DNA of 64,000 nucleotides, from positions 16,678,001-16,742,000 of the forward strand of contig OZ316895.1 in the NCBI GenBank assembly GCA_973895155.1, read 5' to 3'. The notes under the pieces are model-generated. The model was given only the letters and a program-made list of their open reading frames with translations, did not search any database and was not told the DNA's origin. Below are positions 15,761-26,992 of this stretch, in pieces (positions within the stretch are counted from its first letter, which is position 1; every line of letters starts with the position of its first letter). The position numbers were made by a program, and so were the translations under genes. Source of the stretch: Marsupella aquatica. Its lineage: Eukaryota > Marchantiophyta.

Positions 15761-16299
15761 GAGTAGGACTATCCGCTGTGTATCGGGAGCACCGGAGCAC
15801 CGGAGCAGCCATGAGCCTTGGGCCCCGGACGTGCAATCACTCCAGACTCAGCTGACCTCTTCCCAAGCTCGCAGCAACAGCGTGTTTGGAATCCCGTAAC
15901 ACACAAGAAGGTATTCAAAGCCAGTGCTGAACCGCACCACAAAGTCAGTGCTACACCACCTGCAACAACCTCGACCCGAAGCACAAGTAGATACATCGTG
16001 CTCGTTCCGACTTCTCCCAAACGACTGTGTGGACTGTCATTGGTAGCAGCTAGCGACAGCATCATTTGCAACGACGACTCTCTTACGCCAGCGGACAGTC
16101 CTGCGAAGGGTAGTCTAGTCTCTCTACAGCTGTAGATGCAAGAGCTCTTCAGCATCATGCAGTCCTTACTACTTTTCCTTACTACTTAATTGGACGCGAC
16201 GGACAAACTTATCAACCTTCCCGACGAGCTCATAAGGGCAGTTCTTCACCTAAGTATTAAAGGGATCGTGCGAATGGGGCTGCCTTCACAGAATATAGA

Positions 16300-16352
16300 G
16301 TTCCGAAATGCAACAACTCATCTCTTCGTTATGAGTCGCTGCATTTCGGAAC
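16300..16352. repeat. 22-bp inverted repeat (hairpin)
   Basis: The left arm 16300-16321 (GTTCCGAAATGCAACAACTC...) pairs with the right arm 16331-16352 at 20 of 22 positions around a 9-base loop. It lies about 90 bp outside the left long direct repeat and could be part of an element end or an inverted duplication. Confidence 0.75.
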
Positions 16353-16442
16353 GCACATTCTGTTAAGACAGTTAGTTCGTGGTGGCTCACGACAGCGGAC
16401 AGTCCTACGAGGGTAGCCACGATACAGCTGCAGATGCAATAG

Positions 16443-16950
16443 AAGTATCTGTGGAGCAAGAGATGCAATGTAGATTAATGGCTATGAAAGCTCCGCACTT
16501 CTGAGAGCGAGACGCAGCCATTCAGATTGCTATGAAGACTCAATTCTGAGCAAGAGGTGGAATGTACGTAGGTTGCTATATGTATTTTGCACGTCTGCAA
16601 AGGAGTGATTACAATTTGATTACAATTTGCAAGCGTTCGGTCGGATTCCACGAAAGCACACGTCATGGAGCTCAGTAGTGCCGAAGCCTGAATATTGAAT
16701 AGAGATCGAATGTAGTACAATCGTAATGTTGAAAGAATGAGGAAATATAGCAGTGGGCTAGCTACATAACCGATCGGCTTACTGAGCGGTACTGGGAGTT
16801 CAATTCGGCTCTAACGACCAACGGGAAGCTGGCCGGTAAGTAACGATTTGCTTGTCTGGCACCGTTCAGGGAAGCTCCTGAATGAATGTTACTTACGTAC
16901 TTGCGTCTAGGATTTTCCACGTCTCTACTCTAGATTGTTGCACCATCGGC
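16443..16950 (+). repeat. Long direct repeat, left copy
   Basis: About 505 bp similar to 20018-20524 in the same orientation. It opens with three tandem copies of a roughly 46-bp unit ('gagcaagagatgca...', starting at 16454, 16503 and 16548). Well-conserved internal segments include 'gcaagcgttcggtcgga', 'cataaccgatcggcttactg' and 'caacgggaagctgg'. Its inner edge abuts the MAPKKK-derived segment directly. No LTR-like TG...CA termini, primer-binding site or polyprotein is visible, so I do not call it an LTR. Confidence 0.85.
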
Positions 16951-19045
16951 CGAGAACAATCCTCCGCAGATCGAAATTAACTCGGTAATCATGTTACTCA
17001 TTCCAAGTCAGTCCTTGCTTTGAGTTTTGAACCTTCTGATCTTATGCTAATATTGCGTCAATGTGTACAGGTACGAGGGAGTGATTTGGCTTCAACTGTC
17101 CTCAAGAGTACTTGCAACACCTTGTGAGATGTCTTCCCTGTTGGACTTAGAAGCATGGGATCTTCCTCGTCTAAGCCTTCATGATTTCTTTCCCGTACAT
17201 ATCTTTTCTAGATTTTGCGTCTATAAAGATTCATATCTTTAGGACATCTGCGACTTGTTAAATATACTAGAAATTTATATGTCTGTCACGTACTTTTTGC
17301 AGGCGTAATCCGTCCTCCAAAGCTGGCTAATACTCTTGGGCAAGGACGGGGCCATTGATCATGACCATGAACTTACAGGATTCCGAGCACAATTAAAGCC
17401 TTCGGGACAACTTCAAAGCCGAGATAATGGGCGACAGGCAGCAACCACGTCGTTCAGAGAAGACTCGAACGGCTCGCTTAGACTTGATTTCGATTCGTAA
17501 CGACAGCCTGAGCGGCCCAGTGGGACTTGATTCAGTTGTACATGGCCATCAGAACTGTAAAGTTAGACATATATTTCAGTTCGCAATGATTACGAGAACT
17601 GTTCAGTGAGACTTGATTCACCAAATGGTTCACTGCGACTCGATTCCATTAAAAGTCCGTGATTATTCGAGAAGTTCATTGCATTTCGATATATTCGGTG
17701 AGAAATGGTAACGCAATTGTTCAGTTAAACTTGATTCTGTGAGGAGCGACTACCTGATCGACGAGTGCCGGAATGCCATCCTTGAGAGAGGTGCAAACAA
17801 TGCCACCCTTAAGTGCTGTGTAATGACTGGTTGGCATGTACGTAGCTGCATAATGAGACGTCATCTATTGTCCACATTATTTAAGTCGTGTCTACTTACT
17901 GCATGATCGAGACCCTTTTGTTAAACCGTTTCAAGCAGAGTTTTAATCCGATCTCTGAGCCGTCTTTCGAAAAGGGAAATACCTGGGACGATGCCAGAAG
18001 GGGCCTGAACCTGATCTTCAGAGCGGGTGACAAAAGCAATACAGCTGGAGCTTTGGAGGACGAGAGAGGAGGAGAAAGCTTTCTAGACGACGATGATGTC
18101 AGAGAGTCCAAATAAGGCCCTCTTGGATGAAAAGGTAGTGTACTGCAACGATGATGTATTGCCAGATTTTATAATGGGACGAATGAGATAGATCGTGCCA
18201 TCAGCACTATTCTATCTGTTTGCGCTTTCTCAGGTTAGAGGGGTCTCATTTCAGTCCGAGGGATTTCAGTGTCGACTGACCGTTCCATGCGAGGGTTAGC
18301 GCGCGTGTGGAATGTGGTAAAGTAGGTAGATCGATGAGGTCTGAGGGTAGTTCTCCTGACCATGCTGAACTGTTCAGTGGCCTCTAGAGTTAAAGCAGTT
18401 ACAAACCCCACTGTATAAAGAGCTTTATAATACTAGACCGCAAACGAAAACGGGCCATCAGAAAGCTTTATCGCACCCTTGAGTCACCTGCTAAACTTCA
18501 AGCAGCAATAGGCAGTCTTTCACCAACCAACAACAGCCATGCAAGAGTGTGAGTGGGCGCTGCGTGGGCATGCGCGCGGAGCAGTCGGGACAGTGAAATG
18601 AGCATAGGTTCTGCAGCCCAGGTGGCCTTGGGTTAATTTCCTAGTGGCAATTGCTCCTTGAGATCCAGTCACCAAAGCTGAATGAGTGGAAAGGACTGTC
18701 GTCCATATGATGCTCAAGCGCAACACATGCTCCCACCTCCTGGCCCTGGGTACGTCTATCCATCCCTATATGATATCTTCCAAATCTCCCAAGGAGACAC
18801 TGATCGATTAGACAACGCAAAGAGTTTCTATGCTACGATCATGGTTCCATAGCTAGCTCGACTAATTGCACGTTGCATTGGGAATGTAGCTTCAACTCCG
18901 AACGCCAGAAATTGTGGAAAGAACTTCCGAGAGAGCTTGAAATGAAGAGATCGCGAGGTGCAAGAGATTTCATTTGTATTTTGTCGGTCATCGATCTTGA
19001 AAGTTTACATGCAAGTGTTTGCAATCGATCTTTGTTTCAATTGGG
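16951..19045 (+). pseudogene. Duplicated, broken 3' part of the MAPKKK gene
   Basis: Colinear with 10788-12810 of the intact gene, from the end of exon 11 through exon 16, with every intron still present. It therefore arose from DNA, not from a processed transcript. It lacks the kinase domain, first exons and last exon. The NCSVRLDS repeat region is recognisable (for example near 17478-17740) but interrupted by many frame-changing insertions and substitutions. The copy of the exon for the EPSFE...GESL segment keeps a short open frame around 17888-18115, ending in a premature stop. The left edge coincides exactly with the end of the left long direct repeat. It cannot encode an active kinase; a regulatory RNA role is possible but unsupported. 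Confidence 0.9.
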
Positions 19046-20017
19046 TATCGTGACATGACATCGATCAGGTGAGTGTGAAATCGATCCCAATCTTCATTGT
19101 CCATCTAAAATAGTACACAATAGTTCATGATCCATTAGAACTTAAACAGCAGAACAATAGGACAAGAGTGAACGATGAATCACTTTCAACTATTCACTTC
19201 TTGAACATTACATCATGATCATCATTGATCAACTACGTACATAGGATTTGTGATTACTTGTGCACATCTGCAACTGTTCAGAATTTTAGATTTAAATTTC
19301 CATTGCATTTTAGCCACACACCATTACAAGACTGGTGAACACTAAACATTGTCGGCATCAACTGTGGTGCGCAATGAAGGTTATCCTAGTGTCTGAACTT
19401 ATTTACAAAGATTTGATCGACTAGGAGAATGTATTGCCATGGCTGGAAACAATTGATTTTTCTAGTCAAGTTTTTGTAAATCAAGTTCACCTGACATAAC
19501 TGCCAAAAGATGTGAGCACGCTCGTTGCGTGTTAACTTTGCGTCTCAACTTTTCGTTTGTCAAAACATCTCTAGAGTCTCATACATCAGCAAATGGTCTT
19601 CAAGCTCTTATGAATTATCTCAGCGCGATTTTAAGAGATGCCGACCGTCGAAACATGTAATGGAGCTAGTGTTGTACAAAACCAAGCAGTCGTGAAGCTT
19701 TTAAGCCAGCATAGAACAAAGAGCTTTGGAACATATTAGCTAGACCAAAAATCTAGTCTTACTGGTGCATGATAACCACATTACACTAGAGTTTTGCAGA
19801 TATCAACCAGCTAGGGCTGAGGTGTGTCTTACTTATTCTACTTACTAATCATAATTAGAAGGGGACAAACAATATGTAGTTGAGCTCGCAACGAACATAA
19901 TGATCATCCAGCACTCTTCGAGTTTAGTGTGGTACTAGGCCAGACAGCTACATTAGTCAGTCCCGCCAGTGTATATGAAGTATTTAAACTTTCAAGTTTC
20001 TTGTAAGACAAATCAGG
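19046..20017. other. Spacer between the MAPKKK fragment and the right direct repeat
   Basis: About 970 bp without a gene or similarity to the parent MAPKKK locus that I can see. It is rich in ATCGAT/GATC-type tetramers at its left end (19065-19100). Confidence 0.5.
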
Positions 20018-20524
20018 AAGTACCTGTTGAGCAAGAGATCATGCAATGTAGATTGGTATGAAGATTCCGCGCGCACTTCTGAGCAAGAGATGCAGCGATG
20101 CAGATTCCTACGAAGACTACACTTCTGAGCAGGAGATGGAACGTAGGTTGCTATGAAGATTTTGCACGTCTGAAAAGGAATGATTACAATTTGCCAATGC
20201 AAGCGTTCGGTCGGACTCCACGAAAGCACACGGCATGGAGCTCAGTAGTGCCCAAACCTGAAAATTGAACAGAGGTCGAATAGAGTGCAAAACACAAAAC
20301 TGAAAGAATGACCGAATATAGCAGTGGGATAGCTACATAACCGATCGGCTTACTGAGAGGTACTGGGAGTTCAGTTCGGCTCCACCGATCAACGGGAAGC
20401 TGGTCGGTCAGTAACGATTTACGTCTCGGGCACCGTTCAAGGGAAGCTCCCGAATGAACGTTACTGACTTGCCTCTAAGATCTTCCATGTCTCGACTAGA
20501 TTGCTGCAACATCGGCCTAGAATA
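20018..20524 (+). repeat. Long direct repeat, right copy
   Basis: Matches 16443-16950, including the three tandem head units (starting at 20029, 20081 and 20127). Differences are mostly small indels, for example an added 'gcgc' in 'ccgcgcgcactt'. Right of 20524 the similarity stops. Confidence 0.85.
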
Positions 20525-23298
20525 TGAAGGAGTCGTGTCTTAATTGTACCGTCCAGTCACGAGCATATTAACCATTTTTAGTGGTCGAACGAAAACTACT
20601 ACCAGCGAATGCACTCTGAAAGTGCGATTCAAACTGCATCCAAGTGTTGAAAATCAACAATGTGTTCTCACTTCAAATCTATATTTCGCCCGACGCAAAT
20701 CAGAGAGCACCTACCTTAATTACTAGCCCCCTCTGGAGTCTGAGCCCCCTGCACACGGTACGCTTGCCAATCTTGTTTTTCCAAATATCCATGGAGGCCT
20801 CAAAATCTCTCCAAATCAACAGACTGACCGTAAGAATACCGTCAACTTTGCAGGAGATCGTCCATGCAGGAGACACCACAAGTCCAGGCGCCTTTCAAAT
20901 TGATCGAAACGTAGAGGTAAAATACTTCGGAAGTCTAATTCTAACCCCGATTCTAACTGCTTCTCATAGACTCACCACTTTAAGATCTTCGTTTGCCTTC
21001 CAAGTCGTCTTTAGTTTGCTCTTTGAATTTGCATCAGATTGCTAAGCTCAACATATGTGTTATCCTCTACGTGGAGAAATCAACCCCCCTTATGCCAATC
21101 TTCTACAGGCCCAATAGGTTGAATCCCACAAGAAATTGTTACTAACACTAACTTTGTATATATATATTCAGCATACTACACTAAATGTGAATGATTCATT
21201 TATGAAAATCAGCTTAAACTATTTGTGGTAGGAAGAGATTGATCCCAAAAATGTTCCACGTCGTACTAAACCATGAATATGGTCAAGTTTAAGTCACACC
21301 ATTTTGAATATGGAAAGTGTTACTGAAAGCAGGAATTGTGGACAATAAATAACATGGACAAAGAATGCATTACATCAAGCCAGCCCAAGTCAGCCACTAC
21401 ATTCACAAATTTTTTTACTATAATAAAATATTTAGTTGTCACAGGAATCATTGATTTTAGTATTATGGTAGTATGTTCCATACTTAGTGTTATTTGAGCT
21501 ACTTAATGTCAACAATACTGCTTGAAAATTTTCTTATATCTATAAAGATCACTCCTTCAAGAGGCAATACGTGTCTCCACCTATCAATTATTTATATTGA
21601 GAATAATTCCCCAAAGACAAAGAAGCCAGGATGTGTGCCATATATTGACAGATACCTTGGAGGGACAATGCAACCCAGATGGACTGTGTTCAAACATTTC
21701 TTTGAACTTAAATAGTATCTTTCCTTTGTAAAACTAGTCAAACTTTTGGGACTAAAGTTGCTAGGCTCATCTGAGTTCAGATTATACACATTGTGGTCCA
21801 TCCAAGGATTCATTTCTGCACATCCTAATCTACTTCAAAATAACTCACAACAGAACAGATCTACACAACCAACAGTCACTGACTTTCATTCCTCCCGGCA
21901 TTCCTCTAACATGTAAAATATTGCAAAGGACAAAAGGGCTTATACCAGAGACATGATCCAAAGGGCAAGAAACCCAATAAAGGGGGCAAAACCACAGGAA
22001 AATTGGGAAAGAGCCCAAAAGCCCAAGGAAGAATCCCTAACAACAGCCAAAGAACTAGCAATAAGAGCCTTTCTAAAACCTGGTAATGTTTTGGAATAAA
22101 CAGCATAAGAGGATCACAAAGAAAATTTTGACCAGAAACCCTAAAACCAATCACCTGGGCCCCATTGAAGGATAAGGAAAGCCCAACACCCCCTCTAGCG
22201 AGGGCAAGCAGTATGGAGTGATAAAGTAAGTCGTCACTTGGGAATCTCCCCAAAACAAAAAATTCCAGGAAAGAATGGAGATTCTTCGGACCAGGAATCA
22301 TAAAGTGAGTTACAAGTGGACAGTAGTACTACTCTAGTGGTCTGTTTCCCAAGTAGGTCAGGATAGGATTCCTCCTGAGGTGGGGCCCTATTTAGTGTCC
22401 ATGATGATAACCATTTTTTTTATTGGACACGGGGTGGCCAGAATATCGCACTCATTGGGCCTAGGGAGTTCCAGGATGGATTCTGGGTCTTGTCTAATGG
22501 ACCACCAGGCCAACTTGTAACTATGACTGTAGATCTCAAAGATAATTAACTAATGTGTTAAATGTTTCCTTTACCCATCTTCAACCACAGATTGTCCCAA
22601 AGTGTAGGTGTGGGAAAGGGCTGCTGTGTGTTCTCATGGACGTAGCGCTGACTAAGGTGAACTCCTATCTCTTGGTGTCAATGTGTGTATGCTTGCTGAT
22701 TGTTTTCGTGGTTGTTTCGTGATGGTTTTCCCAATAGGATGTTATATCTGGTTAGTATAATCAAATTTAACCCAACCCAGATACAATTTGATGGTTAGCC
22801 TGACAACTAAATTAAAACTGAAGGTAAATTAGTAATTTCTACCATTCTTTGTGATAGAATCGTGGAATAAAACCGTATTGATATATCTCAACCATGATGT
22901 GTTAAGACCTTTTTAGAGCCAATTCTCTCAAAATGAAGGACCACCGATTGGAACTGCAGAAGCAGGTTCTTGTCCTGTTCGCAGCGCTAAATAATGAGAT
23001 GTGCACTTTTATTATTAGTAGACCCAACAGCCCAAGAAGATCCGCCCCTACAGATCGCGGCACATTGTCCTAGCCAATCGTAATCCAGCCCTTCAGCCAC
23101 AATTGGCGTTTGGTTGTCGGGACTGCCAAACTGGCTGTCATCTCACAATAACTCTCACAATGACTCTCCTATCTTCACGGGCTCCTCCTTTCCGTTCAAG
23201 CCGGCAGCTGCTATGCCAAACCGACGACAACTGTGACCGTCTGTCATCTCAGCACAAGTGAGAAATGGAGTTAAGGAGGTAATACGGTAGTAGTAATT
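20525..23298. other. Intergenic DNA without a supportable gene
   Basis: AT-rich, with scattered short open frames that have no recognisable motif. On the minus strand, 21906-22301 is a T-rich open frame of low complexity. It shares the core 'ccctttattgggt' with the T-rich block near 5590, so it belongs to a dispersed repeat rather than a gene. Confidence 0.5.
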
Positions 23299-23314
23299 AG
23301 GGCGTCTCAGACCT
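23299..23314 (+). repeat. Left terminal inverted repeat of the Harbinger element
   Basis: AGGGCGTCTCAGACCT, preceded by the target duplication ATT. The reverse complement of the right end differs only at the sixth base. Confidence 0.88.
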
Positions 23315-24142
23315 ATGAACACGCAAGTTAAGGGTAGTTGTTAACCCCGCAGGTAACGACTATCCCGTAACTCAAATGGTATGCCCACAACGTGCTCGTT
23401 AACTTTTGGCCGCGGGAATAGTCCATTGCCCGTGGCCGTTTACGTGAATAGTAGAGTGTGGCCACGCCAACCTTATCCCGACACCGATTTGAACCATACC
23501 TCGCGACAGTCCACCATACCTCGCGACAGTCGGCAGGAGGAGAGGAGAGCAGACCGTTTACGTGTCGGAGCGCGAGCACAATTTGGAAGGGAGCAGCGCG
23601 AACACCATTTGGACAGTCGGCAGTTGGCAGGAGGCGCGCTAGCACAATTTGGGGTTTATGGTTGAAATTGAAGGTCGACATTGCTGCTGAATGACGTCGA
23701 GGTAAAGCAGTCATTTCTTCGTACGTGAAGTCTTCTTGACCTCATCGCAAATAGGATTGTGAAGGTGGGCAGTGCACATACGATTTACAGCACGATTGTC
23801 CATAGTGAGCATCGTGGAGCACGGATTGTCCATTGCAGCTGGTCGTCGACGTTGGTGCAGAGTCGCACCTGGGAGTCGTTGCTGCGTAGCAGAGTTGCTT
23901 CTGGCCTCGGCGTTGGACAAGCTGAAGTAGTGGGGCCTGCACAAAGTCTTTTCGACCTGGTAGCAATGAATGTACGAATAGTGTGGAGGTGGAGTTTGCA
24001 AGTCAGCTTTGGATCTCGGAATCGGATCCGGAAGCAAGATCAGCCTCTGCAATTGTGATTTGATATTCACTGCTACCGTGACAAAAATTGAGTGAGTAGT
24101 CTTTCATCATCCCACTACAATTCTATTTACACAATTTTTGAA

Positions 24143-24891
24143 ATGAGAATGAGGCAACAATTTCATGTATGTTTTCGTACATTTGCAGGGCAGAGGATCC
24201 ATTTTGTCAGGATGGTGCCATACACATCGTTAGCTGAAGTCGAAGATTGTAGGGTGAATGGACATTCAATTGTTCAAGGCCCTGCATTAGCTTACGTAGG
24301 CAACTTCGTTGCTGCAAATCCTTACCCTCGTAAATTTTTGTACATGTCCTGCCTAGCACTGATGCCAACAGGACGACTGTGTGGGAAGTCATTAGAGTTT
24401 GGTCAGAATTGCGAGCATTCATCCTTGCCTGGAAAACCTAAATTCAGATTTCAGCTGGTTTTCTTTGATGCTGTTTACGGAGGGGTTCCCCCTATCTGTG
24501 CTAAAATATGGGATGCAGGAGGTGTCTTCTTCGATTGCTCTCCATCTGAGTTTTTGAGTTGTTCAGAATCTGAGCAGCTTGCCTATTAACTCAAGTATCA
24601 CATGTGGTTGAGGTTCTCTTCAGAATCGTTGATCATGAAATCCATGTGAAGAGGATTACCTTTGTGGATGCCACACCCAGAGTGCCCAAGCCACTCCCTC
24701 TGCATTTAGCTAGGAGTCAAAGACCAAGTGAACATGTTCAACATGCTGGCCAATGTAGTCCTGGCGAAAGTAGTTTCAGGCCCTCAGCTGAAAATGTCAA
24801 CCCAAAACAGAGGCCAAATTTTTCTGGAAAAGCCATGGCTAAACTTATTAGAAGGCTGCAGGATGAGCTCAATCTAGATGAAGAAAGCTGA
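24143..24891 (+). pseudogene. OB-fold protein resembling the RPA1 C-terminal domain, frameshifted
   Basis: The frame from 24143 to 24589 gives a protein with the layout of the replication protein A large-subunit C-terminal OB fold (Rep_fac-A_C type). Visible blocks are a strand with YMSC, a partial zinc-ribbon (further cysteines in GRLCGK and NCEH, the fourth ligand unclear), then FRFQLVFFDAVYGG, then AKIWDAGGVFFDCSPSEFL. The family sequence then continues in another frame (VEVLFRIVDHEI to VDATP and a basic tail ending at 24891). One missing base near 24580-24588 thus explains the break; an error in the sequence is possible. A splice acceptor at about 24188 may mark an exon start, so the N-terminus is uncertain. 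Such proteins bind single-stranded DNA and are typical of Helitrons, not Harbinger elements. It lies 165 bp upstream of the transposase ATG on the same strand. Confidence 0.6.
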
Positions 24892-25056
24892 TTTATTCTT
24901 TTACCGGTCCTATCCTGAAAGAATAGCATGTATGCTCCATTGCTAAATATAATCACTTGTTGGTGTACGTCTTGTTCGACTCAATTTGATTTCTTGTATA
25001 CTTGCATTGTTCAGTTTCCTCACTGCATCATGTTTATTGCAAATCTAGGGTTCACC

Positions 25057-26574
25057 ATGCCACGTGTTTCAGACAGACAGAGGGTGTTGAGCGAAGTGAA
25101 GGAGGAACTCTACCTGTCCATTCTGATGGAAAGCTCAAGTATTGATAGTGTTGAGTCCATTAGCAACTCAACCTCTTCAACAATGGACCTCTGTAGCGAT
25201 GCACAGCTTATTGTCAGTCAATCAGACCTCGAATATGAATCTGATAGTGATAGTGGGGTTGGAGGTGACCCATTTGATTGTGTGCCAAAGCCTGCTGAAA
25301 TCATGGAATTGTATTTTGTCATGGACAATACTCGGTATTTTGTGGATAAGCCTATGACTGCTAAGTCCAGGGACTTTGCTGAGAATTTTTTTGAAAATCT
25401 CCCACATAAGTTGTTCAGGCAAATGACACGCATGGACAAAGATTCTTTCTTTACACTAGTGAGTATGATTGAATCACACCAGGTCTTTATGAATGATTCT
25501 CCTTACGAGCAGGCTCCAGTTTGCTTGCAGTTGGCAGTCACCTTGGACAGGCTTGGCCATGATGGCAATGGGGCTTGCTTGAATCATATGATTCCCACTT
25601 GGGGTGTTAGTAATGGCTCGTTGTGCAATTTCATTGCACGATGCTTCACGGCTTTGGAGGATGCTTTGGTTGTACATTTGCAGTGGCCAGATGAAGCAGA
25701 ACGAGCACGAATATCAGATGAGTTTGCACACAAAGGATTTCCCGGGTGTGTTGGCCTCATCGATGGCACACTTATTCCACTCTCTCAACGCCCAAAGGAT
25801 TCGGGAGAATGTTATTTCGACACAAAGAGCAGATACTCAATCAATGCTCAAGTTATTTGTGATGATAAACACAAGATCTTGTACCTGTATACTGGTATGT
25901 ACACTGCCTATCTTTTGCAATCTGGTTTGTATTTACATGAGCAAAGTGACAATTGCATATTAATACGTACCCAAAATCTGTCTCTTGATTGATGTAGTGG
26001 TTGCTGGTGATCAGGAATGCCTGGTTCAGTGTCTGATCTCACTTTCTTGAAAAGAAGCAAGCTATGGAGAAGATGCAGTGAGAATGAACAGAACTTGTTT
26101 CAGCAGGGGCAATACTTGTTGGGCGATTATGGGTATCAAGCATCCGAGTATTTTGTTGCTGCCTTTAAGAAATATGACACATCTGTGGATAAGGAGGATT
26201 TCAATTACTGTGTGGCAAAAGCTAGAGTTACAAACGAGCATTGCATAGGTGTTTTAAAGTCTCGTTGGTTTTCTCTCAAAGAAATCAGAATTCAATTGAA
26301 AACCACCAAGGAACACTTGTGGATGGTGAGGTGGATAGGCATTTGTGCACGGTTGCACAACTATGTGCTTAGCAGGAATGATATATGGAGTGAGGAGGAT
26401 GAAGTGATTATACTTGAAGGGTCTGAGGTTGCTGAAGAAGAAGGGCCTCAACAACAGACCTTCAATCGCAGACGTCCAGCCCCTAATCCAAGTGCTCGAC
26501 TTCAGGCTGTCATGGCAACTGCCTTGGCATTTCATAGACAGCCAAGGGGTTGTCTGTGGTCTGGTGCTGCATAG
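25057..26574 (+). CDS. PIF/Harbinger transposase (DDE_Tnp_4, HARBI1-like)
   Basis: RNase H-fold DDE transposase that cuts and joins the element ends in the nucleus, normally together with the element's Myb-like protein. Two exons, 25057-25894 and 26015-26574, with a 120-bp GT-AG intron located between TG and MPGSVSDL; 465 codons plus stop. The catalytic triad is visible: Asp236 in GLIDGTLIPL, Asp287 in GSVSDLTF and Glu354 in VTNEHCIGVLKSRW. The family signature SRYSINAQVICDD precedes the intron. The first part (residues about 1-90) is acidic and serine-rich, followed by the helical FRQMTRMDKDSF region. An upstream in-frame ATG at 24928 exists, but that extension is hydrophobic and unlike the family, so I prefer 25057. 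No frame break is visible, so the protein could be active. Confidence 0.93.
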
Positions 26575-26992
26575 GATTTCAGTTTGACTTACCATGTACA
26601 CTTGTGTTCAACATTTGAACACGTTATAATAAAGTGTTGGTTTTCTATATAAAAAGTTCATGGAATTCTCTCTTGTCATCATTGATGTAGCATCTTATGT
26701 TTGAAAACGAGTCATGAGGATATCTGTCCGAAAGCAAATGAGGTAAGTTGATTCAGACGGTAAGAGACTAGAATTACAGAATATAGATCGGAGCAAATCA
26801 TTGAGTTTCATAACAAATGAAGTCAATTTCCTTCAATTATACATTTTAGGCAGATGTATGTTTGCACAAAGCTACGGTTACAAGTGGCACAACAAACCTT
26901 TGAATGTTGCTACAAAAGTTCTAAACGTCACCAATCCCTAAAAGTAAACATCTGCACACCTAAGCACTCATCTCCCGCTGCATGCGAGTACA

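Noticed and set aside
16443-20524. LTR retrotransposon bounded by the 505-bp direct repeats
   Set aside because: No TG...CA repeat ends, no primer-binding site after the left repeat (MAPKKK sequence starts there at once), no polypurine tract and no gag/pol coding.
24928-25056. N-terminal extension of the Harbinger transposase from the upstream ATG
   Set aside because: The extra 43 residues are hydrophobic and Cys-rich, unlike transposase N-termini; the Met at 25057 starts a typical acidic/serine-rich region.
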